Shown here piece after piece: positions 7,321 to 15,243 of a DNA stretch of 15,461 nucleotides. The DNA lies in assembly GCA_027485075.1 (NCBI GenBank), contig JAIXRT010000240.1, forward strand, positions 1-15,461, given 5' to 3'. The position numbers and the translations under genes were made by a program. Position 1 is the stretch's first letter, and every line of letters begins with the position of its first letter. The notes under the pieces were generated by a model that saw nothing but the letters and a program-made list of their open reading frames with translations, did not search any database and was not told the DNA's origin. Source of the stretch: Cytophagaceae bacterium. Lineage in GTDB: Bacteria; Bacteroidota; Bacteroidia; Cytophagales; Spirosomataceae.

Positions 7321-10300
7321 TTATTTCTCCCACCACCACTTCGAAAAGCTCTTAGAAAAGAGCAAACTAGCTCCTACGGTTTGGTTGATTTGATAGGAGT
7401 TTAAAGAGCCGGCCAGGGAGGTTTGAACATTTCGATTATACGTTTTCAAACGTAAAGATCCGTCCCGTTTGACGAACCACTCCAAGGCCCAATCGCCTAA
7501 CAAAATCGATGGGCTTGTTTGATTTCGCGCATCCGTAAATCCTCCACTTCGCGTGATTCGTAGTCGATCATTCATATTATAAGACGCCCGTAACTGAAGA
7601 TTGGATAAAATATCCTGCGTCAATAAACCGCCACCTAAATACACGTCTACATTCAAATCTTTATTGATTTTATTAGCCAACCCACTCAATTGATTTGACA
7701 ACATCTCTGTTACGTTGCCCATCAAATTCCCAATCGCCACACCCGTTCCGCCGTACGGAGAAACGAGTTGGCCAAACAACAAAACGTTACTCACCTGACG
7801 GGTCAACTCTTGCTCATCGGTTTTGATACGATTCGTAAACGCTGTCACAGCTCCATTCAAATGTACGTCTTTGGGGTAATCCCGAACACCAATATCAAAT
7901 GAAACAGACGGAGATAGTAATCGATCCTTTAAATTAATCGTTACGTCCACTGGGTACCGACGCTTAAACTCAGGCAAATTACTCTTGTTTGTCGTATCAA
8001 GTAAAATAGGAAACAAGGAAGCATACTGGGTATAAACTGCTTTGATATTAACATTCCCCTCCATCGGATCACCCGTCCAAGAAATCTTAGAACCTCGCTG
8101 AATCGCAAACTTCTTATTAATCAAATTTTGCAAGGTAAATGTGTAATCCCCTTGGTCAATGGAATAATCACCATTCATTCGAAAATCCCCCTTCTTATCC
8201 AAGGTCATATTCAAAGCGCCATTCCCATAAACCCGCATGATATCACCTTTCTTTTGATCAAACTGAACCTCGCCATAAGCCTCCGGCGTTAAACTCAAAT
8301 TTAAATCCATGGTAATCCCATCATCCTTCAATACCTCGGTAGTTCGTTTTTGATTAGTAGCCAGCTCTGCTTCAATAGACTCACTCAACAGCTCATAACT
8401 ATCCTCTTCCTTGACCTCCATTTCTCGATCCAACGGAATAAATAAACGTGTACCACGTTCACTTTTTAAATTGGCATAAATTAATAAATCATCCACCGTA
8501 CCGGAAATACGCATCGGTCCAGAGGCGAATCCAGTTCCGTAATAATAAGACTTCGAATCCCGTACCGTATTCAGCAACTTAAACCGATTCAAATCTGCTG
8601 TCAAATTCATTTCAAATGGCTTGCCTTTCGGGAAATTTAAGGTAGCATTTAAGCGCGCTGTATTTCCTTCGGGATCTTTTAACAACCAATTAACCCCTTT
8701 GATTTGACGCGATTGAAATTGTACCGTATCTGAAAAAAGGAGCTGCGTCTTTAAATAATCAAAGGTTGTCCTTCCTCCCTGAACGGCAATTTTACCCGCA
8801 AAAACTGGATCTGTAATCCCCCCACCCACATGTAAATTACCTGAGGCTTCACCCAATAAACCCGAAAATAAGCCCGTGGTAAATGGTTCCAAAATTTGCA
8901 AATTTGTCTTGTTCAATTCAACTTGAACATTGAGTTTTTCTTCTTCCCCAAAGGGTTTGTAGGTGCCACTCACAGACAATACCGATTCGCCCAATCGGTT
9001 TAAATGGTAGTTCAAATCCATGAGTTGCTGGTCCGCCTGGTACGTCCCAACCCCCTGAAAATTCCCCATATAAAACTTATTCAATCGCAAGGAATCGACT
9101 GACAACCACGAATCTAAACGTGTATTTTGATACCAATTCTGTAAGCTAATTTCCGCATTCATGACACCCTGTGCCTTCGTCGCAAACAATGGACCCAAGG
9201 TCCCTAATTGAAACTTCCGGACGCGTAACTTAATTGCCTCCGTCGAATCTGTGGAGATACTTCCTTGTAAAGCAATGGATTGTTTTTGGTTGGAAATTAA
9301 TACATGTTCCGCCTTCAATGATTGACCTTGAATGTACACACGGTTCTCCGGATCAATCGACCAATCTTGCCCCAAAATACGAACATAGGAATCCTTGAAT
9401 CGCAAGGACAAACCGTCCTTTTCAAACTTCCAAATCCCACCAAAATGGGCCATATTTTCCTCCCCTTGTTGTTTAAAATCCAAACCAAAATTGATACGAT
9501 CCTGATCCCACAAGGCGTCTAATTTCAAATTCTCGGTAGGTGTTAAAAAGTTCAACTGCTGCTTGCGCGATTGAAAAATTAAGCTTGATGACACCTCAGG
9601 TCCACCTAGAAATTTAGAACTCTGGAATGAAAATACAGACTGATAAAATTTATAGCCACCTAAAACCAACGTATCCGGATAGGCTTCTAAACTAAGCGAA
9701 AAACTACGTCCTTTGGTTATATTTCCTGAAAATACCGTATTCCGACCCACATCGACCGATGGAAAAAACCGTTCCATTAATGGTCCTATGTGATGGCAGA
9801 TCACCGTAAAATCAGCAGCATATTTCTGGTCAACCGCATGTACCTTAGTGGCATAATAACGATTCCGCTCCACCTCATTTTTCGCAAAATACAATTTGTA
9901 TTCATCCCACAGTTGGCCTAACTCCGTTTGCATTTTTGTTGGCACAAAATCCCCAGCCAGCTCGACAGAAACAAAGGGAGAACGCAATTGATATTTCTTT
10001 TTCGCCCCCCGCGTATCTGCTGAAAATGTCACCAAATCCATCGCTAAATCAGGCTTATTTGGCATTTGCCAAAGTACATCCTGAAACACAGCACGTCCAT
10101 CAATATCGTCGATATCTTGCAAGGTTATATCCAGATCAAAGCGCGACTTGACGCGCATCGGCTCATCAATTAGGTGCAAATTTGATAAATCAGCGCGGTC
10201 CACAACCCCCTCCAATTGATATCTCGGCTTCGCCTGACGCAAATTAATTTCGCCCGTCATCGAAGCAACTAAATGTGAATCTTTCACCGCCACTGTCCCC

Positions 10301-11790
10301 TTAAATAACTGCTTCTGCAAATTACCTTTCAAGGCTACGCGTTTGTAACCATAACGGTTAAAAAACAACTCCGAAATTTGTCCATCGAAATCGACATTTG
10401 CCGACTGGTTTGAAAAGCCTGTTCCTTTCAATTTCGCTTCCAAATCAATCGTTCCTACATAGTCCTCTAGACTTAATAATCGACCTAATTTAAACTTACG
10501 CAATTTGACAAAACCATCATATCCGGAGAGCGCCATCGAATCTTTCAAATGCATCCGGACATCACCTTCCATATACCCTAATCCGGTATTTAACTGCCCA
10601 GATGTTTGAAAATCCACATTGGTACCCTTGAATTTACCGCCAAAGGAAACCGCCCCCAATATGCGCATTTTATCAGCAGCAGATTTAGAAATAAAGACCG
10701 CCAAATCCTCCGGAATAAATACCGATTGCTTCATATTGAAGTCCATCTGCGTCCGATCAATATTGGGTAAGCCCACAAAATCAAAGTCGCCTCGCAAGAT
10801 ACTTTTTTGGCCAAAACCCAAGGCAAACTGCCGCAATTTGAGGTTGTCGACGGTGCCGGCCAACAAGCCATTTAGCTTGTACATTCCTTTGTATGGAGCC
10901 ATGGATGCTATAAACTTGCTAACATCGTCACTTGACAACCGTGAGTTGACCAAGCGAGCCTGCATATTAGCACGCGTAATCCACTGCGTTAAATCATCGA
11001 TTTTCTTGTAGTTCACCACGAATCGATCAGAAATCCAAGAATCATTAATGCGCAAGCCCAACTGGTCAAACCGCATTTGCTTGTCGGATATCATGAACTG
11101 GGTATCCAAGCGCTTGATGCGTAAATTAGTCTGCGGGGCAATCGCATTAAATCCGATTGTTTGTAAACCAATCGTATCGCCTTTGGAATAAAACTGATGA
11201 ACGACGGAGTTTATGTGAGCGATTTCAAAATGTGATAGGTCAAAATGCTGCGGAGTAGCCGTGTTTTCAACTTGCTCATCATCTAAGATAAAGGTCCCAT
11301 CAACTACCTCTGCTTCTTTAATCACAAAGACGCTAGAACCTGTTTGTGGGCCTGTGCTATTGCGATTTACCCAAGCAATAATTTGATCAATAAAATGATT
11401 TAGATTAACCGTCCCTTGCTTTTTTTCTAGAATTAAATGAACCCTTGGTTGATATAAACGGGCATAATCCATGGTTGGCCTACCTGTCTGCAAAAACAAA
11501 TCAGAAATGCTAAAATTAATATCCAGCTTCTCAATGTAGATCATTTCTTTGCCCCAAGGATCTTTCACTCGTAATCCCTTTAAACTAAGCTCATCGAAAA
11601 ATTTGATCTGAATCCCTTGCAACGTCAGTGGATACCCGATGGCTTTCTCGATTTTAGGACTAAAATACTGAGCTAACAGGGTTTGATTGGCTGGGGCACG
11701 AAGGAGAAGAATACATGTGAAAACGAGCAAAAAGAATCCCAACAATCCATAGAGGACCGTTTTAGCGAGGATCTTTAGGTATTTTACCAT
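7321..11790 (-). CDS. tamB: TamB-family envelope assembly protein (DUF490)
   Basis: TamB-like proteins span the periplasm as long beta-taco structures and help assemble outer-membrane proteins or move lipids to the outer membrane. I take the start at ATG 11790-11788 (MVKYLKILAK), giving 1489 aa. An upstream in-frame start at 11838 would add 16 unconserved-looking residues and overlap tsaD. Residues ~9-31 are a single N-terminal membrane anchor, followed by an AsmA/TamB-like segment (KIEKAIGYPLTLQGIQIKF). The long middle is a continuous run of amphipathic beta strands with few motifs. The last ~450 residues match the conserved TamB C-terminal domain in character: GNGALNMTLDKKG, DYTFTLQNL, LFGQLVSPYG and VDVYLGGGLL, ending FSKWWWEK. 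Length fits Bacteroidota TamB. No TamA/BamA-type barrel gene is adjacent. It is divergent from tsaD by 32 bases. Confidence 0.92.
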   Translation of the reverse strand: MVKYLKILAKTVLYGLLGFFLLVFTCILLLRAPANQTLLAQYFSPKIEKAIGYPLTLQGIQIKFFDELSLKGLRVKDPWGKEMIYIEKLDINFSISDLFLQTGRPTMDYARLYQPRVHLILEKKQGTVNLNHFIDQIIAWVNRNSTGPQTGSSVFVIKEAEVVDGTFILDDEQVENTATPQHFDLSHFEIAHINSVVHQFYSKGDTIGLQTIGFNAIAPQTNLRIKRLDTQFMISDKQMRFDQLGLRINDSWISDRFVVNYKKIDDLTQWITRANMQARLVNSRLSSDDVSKFIASMAPYKGMYKLNGLLAGTVDNLKLRQFALGFGQKSILRGDFDFVGLPNIDRTQMDFNMKQSVFIPEDLAVFISKSAADKMRILGAVSFGGKFKGTNVDFQTSGQLNTGLGYMEGDVRMHLKDSMALSGYDGFVKLRKFKLGRLLSLEDYVGTIDLEAKLKGTGFSNQSANVDFDGQISELFFNRYGYKRVALKGNLQKQLFKGTVAVKDSHLVASMTGEINLRQAKPRYQLEGVVDRADLSNLHLIDEPMRVKSRFDLDITLQDIDDIDGRAVFQDVLWQMPNKPDLAMDLVTFSADTRGAKKKYQLRSPFVSVELAGDFVPTKMQTELGQLWDEYKLYFAKNEVERNRYYATKVHAVDQKYAADFTVICHHIGPLMERFFPSVDVGRNTVFSGNITKGRSFSLSLEAYPDTLVLGGYKFYQSVFSFQSSKFLGGPEVSSSLIFQSRKQQLNFLTPTENLKLDALWDQDRINFGLDFKQQGEENMAHFGGIWKFEKDGLSLRFKDSYVRILGQDWSIDPENRVYIQGQSLKAEHVLISNQKQSIALQGSISTDSTEAIKLRVRKFQLGTLGPLFATKAQGVMNAEISLQNWYQNTRLDSWLSVDSLRLNKFYMGNFQGVGTYQADQQLMDLNYHLNRLGESVLSVSGTYKPFGEEEKLNVQVELNKTNLQILEPFTTGLFSGLLGEASGNLHVGGGITDPVFAGKIAVQGGRTTFDYLKTQLLFSDTVQFQSRQIKGVNWLLKDPEGNTARLNATLNFPKGKPFEMNLTADLNRFKLLNTVRDSKSYYYGTGFASGPMRISGTVDDLLIYANLKSERGTRLFIPLDREMEVKEEDSYELLSESIEAELATNQKRTTEVLKDDGITMDLNLSLTPEAYGEVQFDQKKGDIMRVYGNGALNMTLDKKGDFRMNGDYSIDQGDYTFTLQNLINKKFAIQRGSKISWTGDPMEGNVNIKAVYTQYASLFPILLDTTNKSNLPEFKRRYPVDVTINLKDRLLSPSVSFDIGVRDYPKDVHLNGAVTAFTNRIKTDEQELTRQVSNVLLFGQLVSPYGGTGVAIGNLMGNVTEMLSNQLSGLANKINKDLNVDVYLGGGLLTQDILSNLQLRASYNMNDRLRITRSGGFTDARNQTSPSILLGDWALEWFVKRDGSLRLKTYNRNVQTSLAGSLNSYQINQTVGASLLFSKSFSKWWWEK

Positions 11791-11796
11791 GTTTAC

Positions 11797-11815
11797 TATT
11801 TTTGCCCTATTTTTG
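11797..11815 (+). promoter_or_regulatory. Two tandem -7 boxes upstream of tsaD
   Basis: TATTTTTG occurs at 11797-11804 and again at 11808-11815. Both fit TAnnTTTG and they are 11 bp apart, one helical turn. The upstream box would give a leader of about 12 bases and the downstream box a nearly leaderless tsaD mRNA. Any -33 element would lie inside the first codons of tamB, where no TTG at the right spacing is seen. Confidence 0.45.
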
Positions 11816-11822
11816 CAGTCCA

Positions 11823-12821
11823 ATGGTCCTACTCGCAATCGAATCTTCGTGTGACGAAACCTCTGCTGCCGTAATGGTCAACGGAGAATTGAAGTCAAAT
11901 ATTATTTCCACCCAATTAATTCATACGGAATGGGGCGGAGTCGTTCCCGAATTAGCAAGTAGAGAACATCAAAAAGCGATCATTCCTGTCGTTCAAGAGG
12001 CTCTGCAAAAAGCAAATATAAACAAAAATGACCTGAATGCCATTGCATTTACACGTGGGCCAGGTTTGTTGGGCGCACTGCTTGTGGGCACCTCTTTTGC
12101 GAAAGCATTAGCACTCAGTTTAAACATTCCACTCATCGAGGTAAATCATATGCAAGCGCACGTTTTGGCGCATTTCATTGAAGACCCCAAACCTACATTC
12201 CCCTTTCTTTGCCTAACTGTAAGTGGTGGACATACGCAATTAGTCTGGGTAACTTCCCCGTTGCAGATGGAGGTGATCGGCGAAACGCAAGATGATGCCG
12301 TGGGCGAAGCCTTCGATAAAACCGCGAAGTTAATTGGTCTACCTTATCCGGGTGGACCGCTCATCGACAAATTAGCGAAAGAAGGCAATCCAAATAAATT
12401 TCCATTCTCCCTGGGTGAAATGCCTGGTTTGAATTTTTCATTCTCCGGAATCAAGACCGCCATTCTCTATTTCTTGCAAAAAGAGACACAAAAAAATCCG
12501 AATTTCATTGAAGAAAATAAGGCTGATATTTGTGCATCCGTGCAAAAAACACTCATCGACATGCTATTGCGAAAAGTCAAAAAAGCGATGAAAGAGAAGC
12601 AATGCAATCAAATAGCCATTGCGGGAGGTGTGTCGGCCAACTCAGGATTACGTAGCAGCTTACAAGAATTGGGCGCCGAGTTAGGTTGGGAAGTATTCAT
12701 TCCCGCCTTTCAATATTGCACAGATAATGCGGGCATGATTGCGATGGCGGGACATTTCAAATACGAAACAGGAGAATTTACAGATCAAGACGTCGCTCCT
12801 TTAGCACGATACAGTTTGTAG
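11823..12821 (+). CDS. tsaD: tRNA N6-threonylcarbamoyladenosine transferase (TsaD)
   Basis: TsaD transfers the threonylcarbamoyl group from TC-AMP to A37 of ANN-decoding tRNAs, working in the cytosol with TsaB, TsaE and TsaC. With the ATG at 11823 the protein is 332 aa, the usual length, and starts MVLLAIESSCDETSAAV. A frame extension to a TTG at 11802 adds seven residues and is unlikely because conserved homology begins at VLLAIESSCDE. Conserved features are ESSCDE at 7-12, GGVVPELASREH at 38-49, the metal-binding NHMQAH at 108-113 (His109, His113), VSGGHTQL at 133-140, GEAFDK at 161-166, PGGP at 176-179, FSFSGIKTA at 205-213, GGVSAN at 268-273 and CTDNAGM at 299-305 (Asp301, third metal ligand). 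All key residues are present. tsaB and tsaE are not in the window. It is convergent with the purA cluster. Confidence 0.97.
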   Translation: MVLLAIESSCDETSAAVMVNGELKSNIISTQLIHTEWGGVVPELASREHQKAIIPVVQEALQKANINKNDLNAIAFTRGPGLLGALLVGTSFAKALALSLNIPLIEVNHMQAHVLAHFIEDPKPTFPFLCLTVSGGHTQLVWVTSPLQMEVIGETQDDAVGEAFDKTAKLIGLPYPGGPLIDKLAKEGNPNKFPFSLGEMPGLNFSFSGIKTAILYFLQKETQKNPNFIEENKADICASVQKTLIDMLLRKVKKAMKEKQCNQIAIAGGVSANSGLRSSLQELGAELGWEVFIPAFQYCTDNAGMIAMAGHFKYETGEFTDQDVAPLARYSL

Positions 12822-12825
12822 TCCT

Positions 12826-12852
12826 CATGGCAAACCTGACAGGATTGCCATG
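12826..12852. repeat. 27-bp near-perfect palindrome after tsaD
   Basis: CATGGCAAACCTG (12826-12838) and CAGGATTGCCATG (12840-12852) are reverse complements around A12839, with one mismatch (A12834/A12844). It begins 5 bases after the tsaD stop. It could be a transcript-end hairpin, a protein-binding site, or one copy of a dispersed repeat. No T-run follows. Confidence 0.6.
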
Positions 12853-12858
12853 GCTTGA

Positions 12859-12872
12859 GGCGCTTTCGCGCC
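12859..12872 (-). terminator. GC-rich hairpin with GAAA tetraloop on the minus strand
   Basis: GGCGC (12859-12863) pairs with GCGCC (12868-12872). Read on the minus strand the loop is GAAA, a stable GNRA tetraloop. It lies about 62 bases after the stop of the 155-aa gene, the last gene of the purA cluster, so it could protect or end that transcript. No T-run follows. Confidence 0.45.
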
Positions 12873-12906
12873 GATTCCCAAACCAGAATAATTAACACCA
12901 GGTTTT

Positions 12907-12918
12907 ATCCTACGGGAT
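12907..12918 (+). other. Small hairpin with UACG tetraloop on the plus strand
   Basis: ATCC (12907-12910) pairs with GGAT (12915-12918) around TACG. In plus-strand RNA this is a C(UACG)G tetraloop, an unusually stable loop type. An outer AACAC/GTGTT pair (12894-12898 with 12919-12923) could extend it. The stem is only 4 bp, so chance is possible. Confidence 0.35.
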
Positions 12919-12933
12919 GTGTTCAAAGCGTCT

Positions 12934-13401
12934 CTACACTAACGATTTTAACGCATTCCAAAACGCCATTTTTAATGGCTTTTCATCATCCGTCAACGTG
13001 GATATAAAACGCGGAAAATAATAAACTTTACTATTTCCGATCCCCACCACTTCTTGCGCCTGTAAGCCCACAAGGGTATGTTCCCCCAAGAATATATAGC
13101 GCGTAGCTTGCGTTTTTTCAACAAATTCAGCTAGTGGAACCTGAATTTCCGCAGGATCTAGCACCGACCAATTTGTTGCCGGAAGCACCATAGGTGGTGC
13201 CGAGAAAATTAGGGATAAGCGGGATTTTTCAAGATCAGAAATCTCGCCAACAATCAACCAAGGCGTAGATACGTCGGGTATGTAAACAGCATCTGAAGCT
13301 TCCACCGGAGCCTCCACGACCTGACCGGCAGGGCGGTCGGCAGGAACCCAATAGATGACATCATCCACATACAAGGCCGCCAAATCTACTCCCTGATCCA
13401 T
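12934..13401 (-). CDS. Small protein coupled to purA; possible HolD (psi)-like protein
   Basis: The chosen start, ATG 13401-13399, gives 155 aa and follows the purA stop by 2 bases, indicating translational coupling. An upstream GTG at 13431 inside purA would add ten residues and is less likely. The N-terminus (LAALYVDDVIYWVP at 7-20) is hydrophobic and aromatic. Then come a variable acidic linker (~28-45), strand WLIVGE (48-53), helix ISDLEKSRLSLIFSAP (54-69), DPAEIQV (82-88), strand RYIFLGE (101-107), strand YYFPRFIST (127-135) and a terminal helix DDEKPLKMAFWNALKSL (138-154). No signal peptide or membrane helix is seen, so it is probably cytosolic. I do not recognise a family with certainty. 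The order of elements and the 'LTD…K…LW' ending recall the E. coli DNA polymerase III psi subunit (HolD, 137 aa). This is a pattern resemblance, not a demonstrated homology. Confidence 0.75.
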   Translation of the reverse strand: MDQGVDLAALYVDDVIYWVPADRPAGQVVEAPVEASDAVYIPDVSTPWLIVGEISDLEKSRLSLIFSAPPMVLPATNWSVLDPAEIQVPLAEFVEKTQATRYIFLGEHTLVGLQAQEVVGIGNSKVYYFPRFISTLTDDEKPLKMAFWNALKSLV

Positions 13402-13403
13402 GT

Positions 13404-14684
13404 TTATGCTAATGAACCGCGCAACACACACGCCTCACGATCTGGGCCTGTCGAAATAAAGTTGATCGGTAAATCTAAATGTTGCTCTAAAAATTTAATA
13501 TAGGCCGAAAGCTCAGCAGGTAATTCCTCAAAACGACGCATGCCTTCCAATGAACAATTCCAACCCTTCAAGGTCGCATATACTGGCTTTACTTTGATAT
13601 CCGTGATCTCAAATGGAATTTGATCCGTCACGGTTCCATCTGGCATTTCATAACCCGTACATACCAAAATTTCTTCAAAAATATTCAAGACGTCCGCTTT
13701 CATCATGATCAACTGAGTTACCCCATTAATCATCATCGCATATTTTAAGGCTGGCAAATCGATCCAACCGCAACGACGCGGCCGACCAGTCGTTGAACCA
13801 AATTCACGACCTTCCTGACGCATACGCTCACCCACCTCATCTTCCAATTCCGTCGGAAATGGACCCGATCCCACACGTGTGGCATAAGCTTTAAAAATTC
13901 CAAAGACCTCACCGATGTTCTTTGGTGCGACCCCAAGACCGGTGCAAGCACCCGCCGTGATGGTATTCGAGGAAGTAACAAATGGATAAGATCCAAAGTC
14001 AACATCTAACAAAGATCCTTGCGCACCTTCTGCCAAAATCGTCTTACCTGCTTGAATCGCATGATTCACTGAATATTCAGAATCCACCAAATGGAATTCC
14101 TTCATAAACGCGACCGCATCAAAAAACTCTTTCTCGGCAGCAGCTAAATCATACTCAAATTTATATACATCCAAAATCGCCTTATGACGATCCACTAATG
14201 CCTGATATTTAGTCGGGAAGTCCGGAGAAATCATATCCCCCACACGCAATCCTTGACGTGAAATTTTATCTGTGTAGGTTGGCCCAATACCCTTCAAGGT
14301 AGAACCAATCTTCGCATCACCTTTCGCTTTTTCATACGCCGCGTCCAACAAACGGTGCGTCGGTAAAATAATCGAAGCCTTCTTCGAAATCTCTAAATTC
14401 TTACGTAAATCTAAATTGAAGTGCGCCAAGCCCTCAATCTCTTTTTTGAAAATAATCGGATCTAATACAACCCCATTACCAATGATATTCTGAACTTCTT
14501 GGCGAAAAATTCCGGATGGAATTTGATGTAAAACATGCTTAAATCCGTCAAATTCAAGTGTGTGACCCGCATTAGGTCCTCCTTGAAAACGTGCCACTAC
14601 CTGATAACGAGGTGCTAACACATCCACAATCTTTCCTTTACCTTCATCACCCCACTGTAGGCCTAATAATACATCAACTGCCAT
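13404..14684 (-). CDS. purA: Adenylosuccinate synthetase (PurA)
   Basis: PurA uses GTP to join IMP and aspartate into adenylosuccinate, the committed step from IMP to AMP, in the cytosol as a homodimer. The 426-aa length is typical. The N-terminal GDEGKGK loop is at 12-18 with catalytic Asp13, and NAGHT is at 38-42 with catalytic His41; both match E. coli numbering. Further signatures are GIGPTYTDK, EGAQGSLLDVDFGSYPFVTSSNT (IMP site), GSGPFPTE and STTGRPRRCGW, followed by the C-terminal STGPDRE guanine-site motif. No key residue is missing. It starts 24 bases after the Fur-family gene and its stop is 2 bases before the next start, so it is internal to a minus-strand operon. In E. coli PurA is inhibited by ppGpp, which makes the rel/spoT gene two places upstream notable. 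Confidence 0.97.
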   Translation of the reverse strand: MAVDVLLGLQWGDEGKGKIVDVLAPRYQVVARFQGGPNAGHTLEFDGFKHVLHQIPSGIFRQEVQNIIGNGVVLDPIIFKKEIEGLAHFNLDLRKNLEISKKASIILPTHRLLDAAYEKAKGDAKIGSTLKGIGPTYTDKISRQGLRVGDMISPDFPTKYQALVDRHKAILDVYKFEYDLAAAEKEFFDAVAFMKEFHLVDSEYSVNHAIQAGKTILAEGAQGSLLDVDFGSYPFVTSSNTITAGACTGLGVAPKNIGEVFGIFKAYATRVGSGPFPTELEDEVGERMRQEGREFGSTTGRPRRCGWIDLPALKYAMMINGVTQLIMMKADVLNIFEEILVCTGYEMPDGTVTDQIPFEITDIKVKPVYATLKGWNCSLEGMRRFEELPAELSAYIKFLEQHLDLPINFISTGPDREACVLRGSLA

Positions 14685-14708
14685 AAAATTGTAATCTATA
14701 TGATAAAA

Positions 14709-15194
14709 TTATTCTTGAGAACGCGCCTGGTACTGATCCCGTGACTCACATTGTTTCTTCGTACATGAACCATAAAAAATCAACGAATGGTGCATCACAT
14801 TGAAATGTAACATCTCGCCCACCAAACTTTGAATGGTCTGAACACGTGGATCACAAAATTCTGTCACCTTGTGACAATCTGTGCATATTAAATGATCATG
14901 CTGACGGCGACCATACGACTTTTCAAATTGAGCTTGATTACGACCAAACTGATGTTTGGCTACTAAATCACATTCTACTAATACATCCAAGGTATTGTAA
15001 ACGGTCGCACGCGAAACCTGATATTTTTTATTTTTCATGGAGATATATAACTCCTCCACATCAAAATGATCATCCCGCAAGTAAATCTCCTCCAAAATAG
15101 CAAAGCGCTCCGGAGTCTTCCGCAAACCCTTGTTCTCCAAGTAAGCTGTGAAAATCTTTTTAACCGAATCGAACTTCTCTATTTCTGCGGACAT
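14709..15194 (-). CDS. Fur-family metal-responsive transcriptional regulator
   Basis: This 161-aa protein has the Fur-family architecture. The N-terminal winged helix (~10-85) contains [15 protein letters not shown] and the recognition helix [13 protein letters not shown] at 60-72. The C-terminal dimerisation and metal domain contains HDHLICTDC (99-107) and YGSCTKKQC (141-149). Cys104/Cys107 and Cys144/Cys149 form the CxxC plus CxxxxC structural zinc site. His43, His99, His101, Glu112, His135 and His136 are candidates for the sensory site. Fur, Zur and PerR subtypes cannot be separated safely by eye, so no symbol is given; PerR or Fur are the most likely. The 30-residue N-terminal lead and the Arg/Gln/Glu-rich tail ([11 protein letters not shown]) look lineage-specific. 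It lies between rel/spoT (49 bases upstream) and purA (24 bases downstream). Confidence 0.93.
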   Translation of the reverse strand: MSAEIEKFDSVKKIFTAYLENKGLRKTPERFAILEEIYLRDDHFDVEELYISMKNKKYQVSRATVYNTLDVLVECDLVAKHQFGRNQAQFEKSYGRRQHDHLICTDCHKVTEFCDPRVQTIQSLVGEMLHFNVMHHSLIFYGSCTKKQCESRDQYQARSQE

Positions 15195-15243
15195 TATTGA
15201 AAAAAAACAACGTAAAATAAGGAAAAAAAAGGGAAAAAAGCTA
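15195..15243 (-). promoter_or_regulatory. Pyrimidine-rich spacer before the Fur-family gene
   Basis: On the minus strand, 15240-15219 is a 22-base C/T-only tract beginning 3 bases after the rel/spoT stop, followed by another T-run just before the Fur start. There is no hairpin before the T-tract, so it is not a classical terminator. It may be a promoter element or an mRNA leader tract. No clear TAnnTTTG box is visible. Confidence 0.3.

Noticed and set aside
11802..11822. TTG start for tsaD at 11802
   Set aside because: TsaD homology begins at MVLLAIESSCDE (ATG 11823), and the TTG lies within the first promoter-like box.
11791..11838. Longer tamB N-terminus starting at 11838
   Set aside because: The extra 16 residues would put the membrane anchor unusually far from the start and overlap the tsaD start region; the ATG at 11790 directly precedes a typical TamB anchor.
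13402..13431. GTG start at 13431 for the gene after purA
   Set aside because: It would encode residues from the purA C-terminal codons in another frame; the ATG at 13401, 2 bases after the purA stop, is the better coupled start.
13745..15100. Frames inside purA (13745-14005) and opposite the Fur-family gene (14846-15100)
   Set aside because: Both are shadows of intact, highly conserved genes.
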